A DNA stretch of 64,000 nucleotides, taken from assembly GCA_003134815.1 (NCBI GenBank), contig PLCO01000056.1:30485-94484 (forward strand). The letters run 5' to 3'. Positions 25,083-33,602 of the stretch are shown here, one piece after another. This stretch comes from Acidobacteriaceae bacterium. Lineage in GTDB: Bacteria > Acidobacteriota > Terriglobia > Terriglobales > Acidobacteriaceae. Position 1 is the first letter of the stretch. Each line of letters starts with the position of its first letter. The position numbers were made by a program, and so were the translations under genes. The notes under the pieces were generated by a model. The model worked only from the letters and a program-made list of their open reading frames with translations. It was not told the DNA's origin and searched no databases.

Positions 25083-25982
25083 CTAATTTTTGCGCTCGAT
25101 GAGGTAGCGGGCGACGGCTTTGAGGCCGAAGGCGCGGCTGCCGTATGGATCGAGTGCGGCAAAGGCCTCTTCGACAAGCTGCGCTGCGTCGCGCAGGCTC
25201 TTGTCGACTCCGTAGACGGCTGGCCAGGTGGCTTTTTCGGTGGCTGCATCTTTGCCGGCGGTCTTGCCCAGCTGCGCTGAGTCGACGGTCATGTCGAGAA
25301 CATCGTCAACAATCTGGAAGGCGAGACCGGCTTTGCGTCCGAAGCGGTTGAGCCGGGCTATGTCTTCTGCCGTGGCTCCGGCATAGACGCCGCCGGTGAC
25401 AACGCTGACGCGGATGAGAGCGCCGGTTTTAGCGCGATGAATGGCTTCGACAAGCTCGGGCGTGGGCTTGAGGTGTTCGCTTTCGAGGTCGAGCACCTGG
25501 CCGCCGATCATGCCGTCGACGGTGCCGACGGCGTTGGCGATGAGGCCGATGATCTGCGTGGTTGCGTCGGGCGGGCAGGCGAGGCCAGACAGCACTTCGA
25601 AGGCGCGGGTTTGCAGCGCGTCACCGGCGAGGATGGCGATGGCTTCACCGAAGGCCACGTGGCAGGTGGGCTTGCCGCGACGGAGGTCGTCGTTGTCGAG
25701 GGCGGGCAGATCGTCGTGGATGAGCGAGTAGGTGTGAATCATTTCAATGGCCGCGCCGAGACGTTCGATGCCTTTGGGCAGGCGGCCCGCGATGGCGATG
25801 CCGGCCTGCATGGCGAGCACCGGGCGGAGACGCTTGCCGCCGGCAAAGACTGAGTGGCGCATGGCGCCGTGGATGGAGACAGGAACAGTGTCCGCGGAGG
25901 GAATCAGCTTTTCGAGCGCCTTGTCGGTGAGGTCGGCGCCTTCCTGTATGAGCGTTTTTACGTCGGCGGCCATTGCAATCAT
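25083..25982 (-). CDS. Short-chain polyprenyl diphosphate synthase (FPP/GGPP type)
   Basis: 299 residues, all-helical trans-prenyltransferase. First Asp-rich motif DDLPALDNDD near residue 90 (DDx4D form, as in bacterial FPP/GGPP synthases), second DDVLD near residue 225, and GGKRLRP near residue 48. Condenses isopentenyl diphosphate with allylic diphosphates. The start ATGA overlaps the stop of the membrane-protein gene. Chain length cannot be fixed by eye; farnesyl or geranylgeranyl is likely. Confidence 0.9.
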   Translation of the reverse strand: MIAMAADVKTLIQEGADLTDKALEKLIPSADTVPVSIHGAMRHSVFAGGKRLRPVLAMQAGIAIAGRLPKGIERLGAAIEMIHTYSLIHDDLPALDNDDLRRGKPTCHVAFGEAIAILAGDALQTRAFEVLSGLACPPDATTQIIGLIANAVGTVDGMIGGQVLDLESEHLKPTPELVEAIHRAKTGALIRVSVVTGGVYAGATAEDIARLNRFGRKAGLAFQIVDDVLDMTVDSAQLGKTAGKDAATEKATWPAVYGVDKSLRDAAQLVEEAFAALDPYGSRAFGLKAVARYLIERKN

Positions 25983-27838
25983 GTTAGACGAGAACGGGCG
26001 AGGCGGCGTTCATATCTCGAAAGAGCGAAGAGCAAGAGCCCGCTCAAGACTGTGAGGATGCAGCCGGCGCGGGAATCTGCGCCCGTTTCCCAATCGAAGG
26101 TGACGATGACCGGACCCTGAGGAACCGGTATGACCATGAGGGCGTCGGGCCGGCCGATCCAGGTGGTGTTGCGGCCGAGAACGCGAATGGACCAGACGGG
26201 CGAGCTCTCGAGGCGAAAAACAAGAAAGCCGGAGCGGGGCATGACCGCGCGAAGGATGCGATGTTCGGGATTGACCTGAGCGCCATCGTCCCAGGTGAAT
26301 GTGGCCAGGCAAGATTTTTGATCGGGAGACCAGGCAGGGTTCGCGTCGGGGTCGTCGGGAGCCGGCTTACCGAAGACAACTTCGGGATCGCCGACGAGGC
26401 ACGCATCGGGAAGGCCGGTGGCGATAGTGGTGATGTCGGCGCCGGAGGACTCGTACTCGTACATGCCTTCAAAGCCGGATCCGGCGTGGTAGGCGGCGAG
26501 CGAGGATGCAACGGTGTCTTCTGGATAGCAGACCTGGAAGAAGGAGTTGGCGGCGTAGATAGTTGCGGCGAGGAAGAGCGCGGCGCAGGCGGCGAGGACA
26601 GCAATTTCGCTGCGGCCGGGAATTTGGCTGCGGCTGGAGATTTGGGCACGGCGGGCATCGTGACTTGTTGGCCAGATAGCGGCGGCGAAGAAGACGGCCA
26701 TGGGAGCTTCAACAGCCTCAAGCCAGCGCCACGGATACTGCAGGAAGGCCATCTCAGGCAGCGTGTGCCAGACGATTCGCGAGATGGGAAAAAGCAGAAA
26801 CAGGACTGCGGCTGGAATTGCGGCGAGAGGAATCCACCAAAGGCGGGAGGAGCCGTTCGGGGGAGCAGGCAGCGTGCGGCGGCGCCAGCAGATGAGGACA
26901 GCGACGAGCGCCACGGCAATCATGGAGACGGCGATCCAGGAGACCTGGCGCAGGATCACATCGTGGAGCGCGAGAATCGGGTTGGCGTGGCGGTCGAAGG
27001 CCCAGTTGTTTTCGAAGTTGTAGCCGGGGTCGTCGGTGGCCTGGCTGATGTCGACCCAATGACGTTCGAATGTTGCAGGGAGCCAGTAGATGGCGGCGAG
27101 GCCGAGGCCGAGAATTGTGGAGACGGCGGCGCGAAGAAGCGGGGCCCAGGATTTGATGACGATCGCCCAAAGAAGGGCGAGGCCGACGAGCAGGTAACCC
27201 GCGATGACTCCGAGCGGGAGATTCGAAAGCCATGCGCCGGCAAGCGCGAGAGCGAGCGGTACGGTGGAACCGTCAAATGCACGGCGAAAAAACGGCGCGG
27301 AACGAGAATGATCGCGCAGCACGAAGAGGATGATGAGCGGGAGCCAGAATCCGCCGGCGAATTCCGGGAACGCGCATCGCTCGTAGGCGGTGAAGAGCGT
27401 GAAGCCGGAAAATATGGAGACGCAACCGCCGAGGGTGGCGGGCAGATCGTCGAGCCCTTCAAGCGCGAGTGCGCGCGTGGCAAGGCCGGTGGCGGAGAGG
27501 ATGAGGAAGGTGAGCGCGATGGGCGCGAGATTCCAAGGAAGAATTGCGCCGAGCGCGGCGCCGAGCATCCAGGTGAGCGGCGGATAGTAGACGAAACGAG
27601 GCTCGCCTGCGCCGTAGTTGGGGCTTGAAGCCCAGTGCGGATAGAGAATGCCGTGACGCCAGGCGTTGAGGCAGTCAAGCCAGGAGACGAGATGGACGTT
27701 GAAGTCGTGTCCGCAGGAATTTCCACGAATAAGTTGCGGGACGATGGCGACGAATGCGGCGAAGAGAATGAGCGCGGGGCCGGCGAAGCGCTGACGTGCG
27801 TTCTTTGTTTCCTGGCACGTCATGTCCGGGCTTTTCAT
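25979..27838 (-). CDS. Large multi-pass membrane protein (PTPS-related/GT-C-like)
   Basis: 619 residues from the ATG at 27838, whose ATGA overlaps the acylase stop. About 11-13 hydrophobic helices, an early loop with Asp and His (GHDFNVHLVSWLD, about residues 37-49), then YYPPLTWMLGAALGAILPW, and a periplasmic C-terminal domain of some 150 residues before a last helix. This layout fits the 6-pyruvoyl-tetrahydropterin-synthase-related membrane proteins and GT-C glycosyltransferases that use polyprenyl-linked sugars. Function unproven. Coupled on both sides, to acylase and to prenyl synthase. Confidence 0.75.
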   Translation of the reverse strand: MKSPDMTCQETKNARQRFAGPALILFAAFVAIVPQLIRGNSCGHDFNVHLVSWLDCLNAWRHGILYPHWASSPNYGAGEPRFVYYPPLTWMLGAALGAILPWNLAPIALTFLILSATGLATRALALEGLDDLPATLGGCVSIFSGFTLFTAYERCAFPEFAGGFWLPLIILFVLRDHSRSAPFFRRAFDGSTVPLALALAGAWLSNLPLGVIAGYLLVGLALLWAIVIKSWAPLLRAAVSTILGLGLAAIYWLPATFERHWVDISQATDDPGYNFENNWAFDRHANPILALHDVILRQVSWIAVSMIAVALVAVLICWRRRTLPAPPNGSSRLWWIPLAAIPAAVLFLLFPISRIVWHTLPEMAFLQYPWRWLEAVEAPMAVFFAAAIWPTSHDARRAQISSRSQIPGRSEIAVLAACAALFLAATIYAANSFFQVCYPEDTVASSLAAYHAGSGFEGMYEYESSGADITTIATGLPDACLVGDPEVVFGKPAPDDPDANPAWSPDQKSCLATFTWDDGAQVNPEHRILRAVMPRSGFLVFRLESSPVWSIRVLGRNTTWIGRPDALMVIPVPQGPVIVTFDWETGADSRAGCILTVLSGLLLFALSRYERRLARSRLT

Positions 27839-30426
27839 GGCAGCAGCCGCAGCGTGTGCGTGGTTTGGGCGGCGACAGCAGCCGGCGTGAAGGGCAGCGC
27901 GAAGGTAGTTCCGCTGTACCAGTCGTTCCACTGGTCGCGGAAGTACGGGCTGAGCGGATTGCTGCTCTCGCCGAGGACGATGTTTTCGGTTGAGCCGTCG
28001 ATGTTGCTCCAATCCATGGTGAAGCGTTGCGAGGGCCCGAATTCGCGGCCAACCTGCTTGACGGTGGTTCCATCGCCGCTCTGCGGCTGGCGACCGGTTC
28101 CGGCGACGCGGCCGACGAGAGGAAGAAAATGGGCGAGCGGGTGCTCGATATCGACCACATGCCAACGGCCGTAGGTCCAGTGAGTGACATCGAGGGGCGC
28201 TCTTCCGTCCTGCATCGCTTTGCGCACGGCGGCAGTGAGCAGCGCGTTCCAGTCTTTGTAGGCGGGCGGAAGCCACGCAGGCTTCGCGTTCATCACGATT
28301 TCTTCTTCAGCAAACGCGGATTCGCTCCAGTGGTAGTCGCCGGCGAAGTTGCCGAGCTTGGGCTGGAGGATCATGGGCCAGAGGGCCGCGCGAGTTTCGG
28401 TGATGATGGACGCGGCAGCGGAATCGGTGGTAAGGCGGCCATCCCAACTGCGCATGAGGTCGGCGGCCTGACGCATGCGCGCGTCGCCATTGCCTTCGGG
28501 GCCGGGAGTGTGGTCGATAGCGTAGGCGAAACGATGGCCCATCTCCTGATCGACCTCGCTGTAAATGTCAGTCTGCACGGCGAGCAGGTCGGCGGCGGTG
28601 AGATGGTCGCGGCCGTCTAAAGTTTTATAAATCCGCTCGATGCGATAAGGCTCGCCCCACTCCTCTGTAAGCGGGTAAGGAGTTTTTTCAGTGGTGATGC
28701 GGGAGTTGGCGGTGGCCAGAAAGCCCGAGGGCGGATCGACTACGTTGGGCATCTGGTCGAAGGGAATGTAACCCTGCCATTCGTGCGCCTGGTCGCGGAT
28801 GGGAACGTCTGCAATTCCTGCCGGACGGATGGGGATCGCTCCAACGGCACGATAAGCGATGTGTCCTTGATCGTCAGCGTAGACGATATTCTGCGTGGGC
28901 CAGTTCCATTGGGCGAGCGCGACAGAGAACTCGGTCCAGTTGGAGGCGACATTCATTTCATAGAGCGGAATCGTGTTGAGCGATTTGTCGTAGAGGGTCC
29001 ACATGAGTGCAGTAGGCGGATCGCCGGCGGGAAGAAGCGGGTTCAACAGCGGACCGTGCGCGGTGGATTGGACATTGAGGACAACATCCTTGCCGCCGCG
29101 GACGTGGATCACTTCATGCTCAACGAGCAGCGGGCGCCACTGGCCGCCCATTCCCGTAGATTCAGAGCTCTCATAGTTGCCTTTGCCGTCGAGTTTTTCG
29201 ATGTAGAGGTCCTGCACATCGCCGTAGAGCGCGGTGAATCCCCATGCGACATGCTCATTGTGGCCGGCGACGATGAGAGGCATGCCGGGAAGCGTGACGC
29301 CGACGGCGTGGAAGCCGGGCGCGCCGTGAGAATCAGGCAAATTTAGATCTGCCATGTACCAGGTGTCCGGCTCGCGGAGAGTGAGATGCATGTCGTTCGA
29401 GAGGAGCGGCTTGCCGCTCGCGGTGTGCGTGCCGGCAATGACCCAGTTGTTCGAGCCTGACGCGCAGCCGTCGCAATCGGGCTGGCCAAGAAGAGACATG
29501 AGTGCGTGCGTGTCGACGGGCTCGGCGATTTGGTCGCGTCGAGTGGCGCGGGACTCGGTGTTTTCGTCGTCGTCATCGTCATTTTTCGAGGGCGGGGGAA
29601 TTGGCTGCGGCTGGGTGAGGTCAACGCGAACGCCGGTGGGCGGATGATCGCGCCAGGAGCCGACAGGGTAGAGATCGGCTTCAAGCGCGGGATTATTGAG
29701 CCTGGCGGCGACGCGGCCGCGCGAGAGCTTGGTGGCGATGTGCATGTCGAGGGTCTGCACCATGGAGAGACCGACGCTGATGGAGTCCACGCCGCGCCAG
29801 GGTTGCGGATGGTAGTGGAGCAGGCGGAATTCGACGGGGAGGGTATTCGACTGCTCGCACTGCGCGATGAAGAGATTGACGCCGTGGGCGTAATCGTCGA
29901 GGCGCGCGCGGGAGTCCGCGGGCATTTGGTCGTAGACGCGCTGGGCGGTGAGGCGAATCTGGAGTACGCGCTGCGTTTTGTCGTGCTGGATGAGAGCTGG
30001 GCCCATGACTTCAGCCAGCTCGCCGTTGGCGTTGCGGCGCATGCCGTCCATTTGCCACAGGCGGTCCTGCGCGGTGATGTAGCCCTGCGCGACCAGGAGG
30101 TCGTCGAGATTGGCGGCGTCAATGTGGGGCACGCCGTGTGCATCGCGGCGGACAGTAACCGGCGCAGATAGTACGGGAGCGGAGAGACCTGACGCGGCGG
30201 AGCCTGAAGACAGATGCACGTCGCCGTCAAGCTGGGGCAGCGCGGCTCTTGTAACCGCGCGAAGCCACAAGACGCCGGCCAACGGTGCGAAGAGAAGCAA
30301 CGCGAAGAGTACGCAAAAGAGCGAAAGGAGAACAACGGGCCAGCGGCGTTTGCGGGGCGAGGCGTTGGGCGAAGCGTTGAACGCAAACGGCGATTGCAAC
30401 GGATCTGTTGGAAGCGAGTCGGGCAT
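27835..30426 (-). CDS. Penicillin acylase family protein (Ntn hydrolase)
   Basis: 863 residues. An N-terminal membrane/signal segment (residues about 28-57), alpha-chain with VRRDAHGVPHIDA and AQGYITAQDRLWQMD, a linker rich in Asp (NDDDDDENTE), then the autocleavage site GCASGSNNWVIAG where the new N-terminal Ser of the beta chain is the nucleophile, and GHNEHVAWGFT. The family hydrolyses amides such as penicillins or acyl-homoserine lactones. Likely periplasmic. First gene of a three-gene coupled operon. Confidence 0.9.
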   Translation of the reverse strand: MPDSLPTDPLQSPFAFNASPNASPRKRRWPVVLLSLFCVLFALLLFAPLAGVLWLRAVTRAALPQLDGDVHLSSGSAASGLSAPVLSAPVTVRRDAHGVPHIDAANLDDLLVAQGYITAQDRLWQMDGMRRNANGELAEVMGPALIQHDKTQRVLQIRLTAQRVYDQMPADSRARLDDYAHGVNLFIAQCEQSNTLPVEFRLLHYHPQPWRGVDSISVGLSMVQTLDMHIATKLSRGRVAARLNNPALEADLYPVGSWRDHPPTGVRVDLTQPQPIPPPSKNDDDDDENTESRATRRDQIAEPVDTHALMSLLGQPDCDGCASGSNNWVIAGTHTASGKPLLSNDMHLTLREPDTWYMADLNLPDSHGAPGFHAVGVTLPGMPLIVAGHNEHVAWGFTALYGDVQDLYIEKLDGKGNYESSESTGMGGQWRPLLVEHEVIHVRGGKDVVLNVQSTAHGPLLNPLLPAGDPPTALMWTLYDKSLNTIPLYEMNVASNWTEFSVALAQWNWPTQNIVYADDQGHIAYRAVGAIPIRPAGIADVPIRDQAHEWQGYIPFDQMPNVVDPPSGFLATANSRITTEKTPYPLTEEWGEPYRIERIYKTLDGRDHLTAADLLAVQTDIYSEVDQEMGHRFAYAIDHTPGPEGNGDARMRQAADLMRSWDGRLTTDSAAASIITETRAALWPMILQPKLGNFAGDYHWSESAFAEEEIVMNAKPAWLPPAYKDWNALLTAAVRKAMQDGRAPLDVTHWTYGRWHVVDIEHPLAHFLPLVGRVAGTGRQPQSGDGTTVKQVGREFGPSQRFTMDWSNIDGSTENIVLGESSNPLSPYFRDQWNDWYSGTTFALPFTPAAVAAQTTHTLRLLP

Positions 30427-30756
30427 CGGGCAGATTCAGGATACCGCCGACGGATGGCCGCCGCTAAGCCCTCATCGCGGGTCAATTCATCCTTAGATGG
30501 CCATCCGTAGACGGGCGCAACGTACTTGAATTTCTTTGTGGCCTTGTGAGTCGCGAGGTCCATCAGGTAGTTCCAGATCGGGCCTGAGATGGCGGATACG
30601 TTACTGCCCAAACTTGCGCGAAGCATGTGGCGAACCTCATCAGAGGTTGCCGGGGGACTTAAGGCTGGATTCGTGTCGCGGAGTCGTGTTCGCCCTATAG
30701 AAAAGCACTACCCTTCTACGAGCCGCTGTTCGCTTCCTGTTGAACGCGTTTGCTGC
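30427..30756. other. Intergenic stretch with a possible gene remnant
   Basis: No intact gene. On the minus strand from about 30670 to 30480 the frame reads protein-like (TSDEVRHMLRASLG, then IWNYLMDLATHK and KYVAPVYGWPSKDE), but it has no stop before running out of frame into the acylase gene. It could be the leftover 5' part of a lost gene, or chance. The acylase promoter should lie here. Confidence 0.35.
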
Positions 30757-31113
30757 TCATTGCCGTTGATAGTGACAAAGACCTGCGTCATCGAGCACCA
30801 TGCTGTTCTTGCTTGAAAACTGATAGGTTTGATGGTTCGCCGACGTATTGCCGGTGACATACACGGTCGTCGGATAAGTAGACGTCTGCGCGGCGATATA
30901 ATTCACCTTTTCGGGGGGCCACGGCTGCTGCCCTGGCCAGGTCAACGTCTGCGTCGTACTGGTAAACACAATGGGCGACGCGCAGTACCCAACCGTGGTC
31001 GCCCCGGGCGACGGGACTGCCTTCCACGTTCCAATCAGCGGGTTCGGGGGCTGGCCACACGCAGCCGCTCCAATGGACAACAAAATTGCAATCGCGCTCA
31101 CAATCTTCTTCAT
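30757..31113 (-). CDS. Small exported protein, probable lipoprotein
   Basis: 118 residues from the ATG at 31113, with a GAGGGA site. Signal sequence MKKIVSAIAILLSIGAAAC ends at a Cys with a weak lipobox. The mature part is Thr/Pro/Tyr-rich, with GTWKAVPSPGATTVGYC and a final LCHYQRQ; two more Cys could form a disulfide. Family not recognised. Stands alone, in the same direction as the acylase operon. Confidence 0.65.
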   Translation of the reverse strand: MKKIVSAIAILLSIGAAACGQPPNPLIGTWKAVPSPGATTVGYCASPIVFTSTTQTLTWPGQQPWPPEKVNYIAAQTSTYPTTVYVTGNTSANHQTYQFSSKNSMVLDDAGLCHYQRQ

Positions 31114-31435
31114 GGTAGTTTCCCTCGCATACAGCGATTGTCGAAACGATTCGTATCCAGGTGAGGATCCGTCCCTCCGGCAGTCATATTGGGGAGAGTC
31201 GCGCAAGTATACGTGTCGGGTCATATTCCCGCAAGAACCACTCACCAGATCGCGGACACCACTTGAGTCAACCCAGCGCATCAAGCCCCGAAATATCCCA
31301 AGGCGTGGCGCTCCCGGCTGGATGTTGCGCGGTTGGCGACCGCAACGAACTTGTTGGAGATGAGTCGGGCATGGGACGGCGTTCGGGCTTTAGTCAGCTA
31401 CAGAATACGCCGCGCAGCCCGGTCCCTGACGATCA
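31114..31435. other. Intergenic stretch, about 320 bases
   Basis: No gene seen. An inverted repeat TAATCCCC/GGGGATTA lies at 31437-31457, covering the stop codon of the minus-strand gene that ends at 31436; it lacks a T tract and is only a weak terminator candidate. The region also holds the promoter side of the lipoprotein gene. Confidence 0.4.
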
Positions 31436-31940
31436 CTAATCCCCGATCGGGGGATTAAGAACTGCGACGACCGCCACGGCGACTAGAAGAGCAATCTTCA
31501 CGACTTTCCACTTGTTCCCCGGCCTCGCATGAGAATATGCCCCCACGTATGCATCGGCCGGGTTGGAGCAGCGCAGATTAACATCCGTCATTCTTCCGGA
31601 GACCATCTCAGTTACGCGAACGGAGATTTGTCCGTCGCGATGCCGGATGCGTAATGCGTGTTTGACTTGAACGACAACCCCAGCCATCGGCACACCCGCG
31701 CGGATCAATACTGCGTCGCCAGCGGTCAAATTCGTGTCAATAACAAATTGCACTGGTGCGCCAGTCTTGATTGCCGCCAACGCGGCCATGTCAGGGGAGA
31801 GGAAGCGCACTCGTGTGTCCTTGGAGAGGTCGACGTTCACCTGAGCTGGAGCAGTGGAAGACGAGTCAACCGTCTGCAAGCGCGACGAGCAGCGGCGAAA
31901 GGCAAATGCACAGCGCGGATGACAGAAGTCTGCGGATCAT
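31436..31940 (-). pseudogene. Exported hypothetical protein, apparently frameshifted after the signal peptide
   Basis: An ATG at 31940 with a GAGG ribosome site 9 bases after the upstream stop opens a perfect signal peptide (MIRRLLSSALCICLSPLLVALA). That frame stops at 31866. The body continues in another frame, from about 31879 to 31436 (starting TVDSSSTAPAQVNVDLSKD), with a C-terminal hydrophobic helix (VVKIALLVAVAVVAVL). The two parts differ by one base in phase. The body alone could begin at a TTG at 31879, but it would lose its export signal. Either a real frameshift or a sequence error. No family recognised. Confidence 0.55.
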
Positions 31941-31949
31941 GAGGAATCC

Positions 31950-32564
31950 TCAACGTGCCTGAAACAAGCGAGGCAGCGGGCGCGGGTGAAAACCGAAAAG
32001 CGGAGAACGCATGCGCCCGAATCCGCGCGGCTGATAGGCGAAGCCTGCGTCATACGGGTGCGGGAGAAAGGCGAGCGGCGCGCCAGTGGCTGCGACTACA
32101 GCGGCGCCAATAGCGCCGGTGTAGGCAGCATCTCCGGCATCCATGGTGCGTGTGGCGGCGATCCCCACGATGAGGCCACCGCCGATGATGAAGGCAAGAT
32201 AAGCGGGGTGGTAGTTCGGATGCGGACGATCGAAGCGCGCGGAACACGGCGTGGGCCGATCGAGATCGACGCTGACAATGGCGGCGCGGTCGAGACGGAA
32301 GCCTGTGTCCGGCGGGTTCCCCGGCGGATCGCAGAAGAGGTACGCGTCGGTCGCGCCGGCGAAGAGGCAGTGGAGGGGAGGGCCATTGTCATTACGGACG
32401 ACGATGGCTGCGCCGCGCGCGATTTCTTGGACTCGATCCCACATGGGGTCGGGCGGCGGCGCAGGGGCCGGTGCGTCAGGCAATGCCTGCGGGTGGGCGA
32501 CGGCGGGCAAGAGGGCGGCGGGCACTAGGAAAAGCGCGATGAGAATAAGGATGGGCTGCTTCAT
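31950..32564 (-). CDS. Exported hypothetical protein
   Basis: 204 residues. Signal peptide (residues 1-23, ending AVA), a Pro/Ala-rich linker, a small domain with GAAIVVRNDNGPPLHCLF and FRLDRAAIVSVDLDRP, then a Gly-rich hydrophobic helix (AFIIGGGLIVGIAA). Nothing catalytic is visible. A perfect hairpin CCTAGC/GCTAGG (32566-32580) lies directly in front of the ATG and may affect translation. Followed after 9 bases by the frameshifted gene. Confidence 0.65.
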   Translation of the reverse strand: MKQPILILIALFLVPAALLPAVAHPQALPDAPAPAPPPDPMWDRVQEIARGAAIVVRNDNGPPLHCLFAGATDAYLFCDPPGNPPDTGFRLDRAAIVSVDLDRPTPCSARFDRPHPNYHPAYLAFIIGGGLIVGIAATRTMDAGDAAYTGAIGAAVVAATGAPLAFLPHPYDAGFAYQPRGFGRMRSPLFGFHPRPLPRLFQAR

Positions 32565-32627
32565 ACCTAGCGATGCTAGGCGGGGCGGGATTTGGGTGGG
32601 GCCGCGATGAGGACAGTTTCGAGACTG

Positions 32628-33593
32628 TCACAGTGCTGGCTGGGAGGCTGAGATGGGGCGCTTTTCAGAAAGCGCAGTCTCCATGGCGCGAAGCTGGGCA
32701 AGCGAGGCCTCGCTGAGGAGGCGAAAGACGATGGGGAAGCAGCGCTGGGGGAGCTCCTGCGCTGTGGCGACGTCGCAGATGACGCCGGTTGTGGCTTCAA
32801 GGCCGCGCTTCCAGCCGGGACGAGCGGCGTCGCGGACGAGAAGGTTCTCCTGGGCCACGCCAGTGGCCACGATCATGATGCTTGCGAGCTGCTGGAACTG
32901 AGACCATCGCGAGGCGATGCCGATGAGATCTGCGGCGTGCTCCGGCAGATAGCGCTGCAGCTTTGCCTGCAGGGCGGGAGTGATGGCCTGCACCTGGAGC
33001 ACGGTGAGATCGGTTCCCGCGGGCAGCAGTTTGCGAACAGCCTCGGCTTTGCTGGGCAGAACGACAGGGATGGATCGCTCAAGCATCTCCGGCGAGGCGC
33101 AGTGGGCAGGCTCGCAGCCGGTGACGGGAAGCGCAAGATTCTCTTCCATCTCGAGGTTGACGATGCGGCGCAGTTCGGGATCGGGCTCAATGACGAGCCA
33201 ACGCGCGGGCGGCTCGAAGGAGAGCCAGCGCAGCAGTCGAGCGCGGAGGAGCGCGTCGGATGCGCCCATGCTGCGCGCCCGGGCGGCCAGTTCGCCGATG
33301 AGGTGGTCGACAATTAATTCTGGGGCCACTTCATGGCTGAGCGAAAGGGCGTGGCGGGCGCTTGAGACGAAGACACCGCTGCCGTGGCGAAGCTCAAGCC
33401 AGCCTTCCTGCTCCAACTGGCGATAGGCGGCGCTGGCGGTGTTGGGATGAATGCCGAAGCGGCGCGCGAGCTCGCGGGTGCTGGGCAGACGCTGGCCGGG
33501 AAGCACCTCGCGAGTAAGGATGGCGAGGACAACCTGGGTGATCAACTGCTCACGGAGAGGAACTTCGGCGCTGCGATTGAGCCAGAGGCGCAT
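32628..33593 (-). CDS. GntR-family transcriptional regulator
   Basis: 321 residues. N-terminal winged helix (residues about 10-75): LREQLITQVVLAILTREVLPGQRLPSTRELARRFGIHPNTASAAY shortened here to PSTRELARRFGIHPNTASAA, then a wing HGSGVFV. The C-terminal part of about 230 residues is not an obvious FCD, UTRA or aminotransferase domain; it has alternating beta/alpha phrases like a periplasmic-binding fold. Ligand unknown. Lies 9 bases after the CPBP gene, so the two form an operon and it may control it. Confidence 0.85.
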   Translation of the reverse strand: MRLWLNRSAEVPLREQLITQVVLAILTREVLPGQRLPSTRELARRFGIHPNTASAAYRQLEQEGWLELRHGSGVFVSSARHALSLSHEVAPELIVDHLIGELAARARSMGASDALLRARLLRWLSFEPPARWLVIEPDPELRRIVNLEMEENLALPVTGCEPAHCASPEMLERSIPVVLPSKAEAVRKLLPAGTDLTVLQVQAITPALQAKLQRYLPEHAADLIGIASRWSQFQQLASIMIVATGVAQENLLVRDAARPGWKRGLEATTGVICDVATAQELPQRCFPIVFRLLSEASLAQLRAMETALSEKRPISASQPAL

Positions 33594-33602
33594 GGTGGAG
33601 TC

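Noticed and set aside
26261..27628. 455-codon open frame on the plus strand, opposite the membrane protein
   Set aside because: Extremely Glu/Gly/Arg-rich mirror of a hydrophobic protein; no real domain. The minus-strand frame has the membrane helices and coupled start.
27835..28276. N-terminal extension of the membrane protein into the acylase gene
   Set aside because: The ATGA overlap at 27838 gives a normal start; the extension is Arg-rich out-of-frame acylase sequence.
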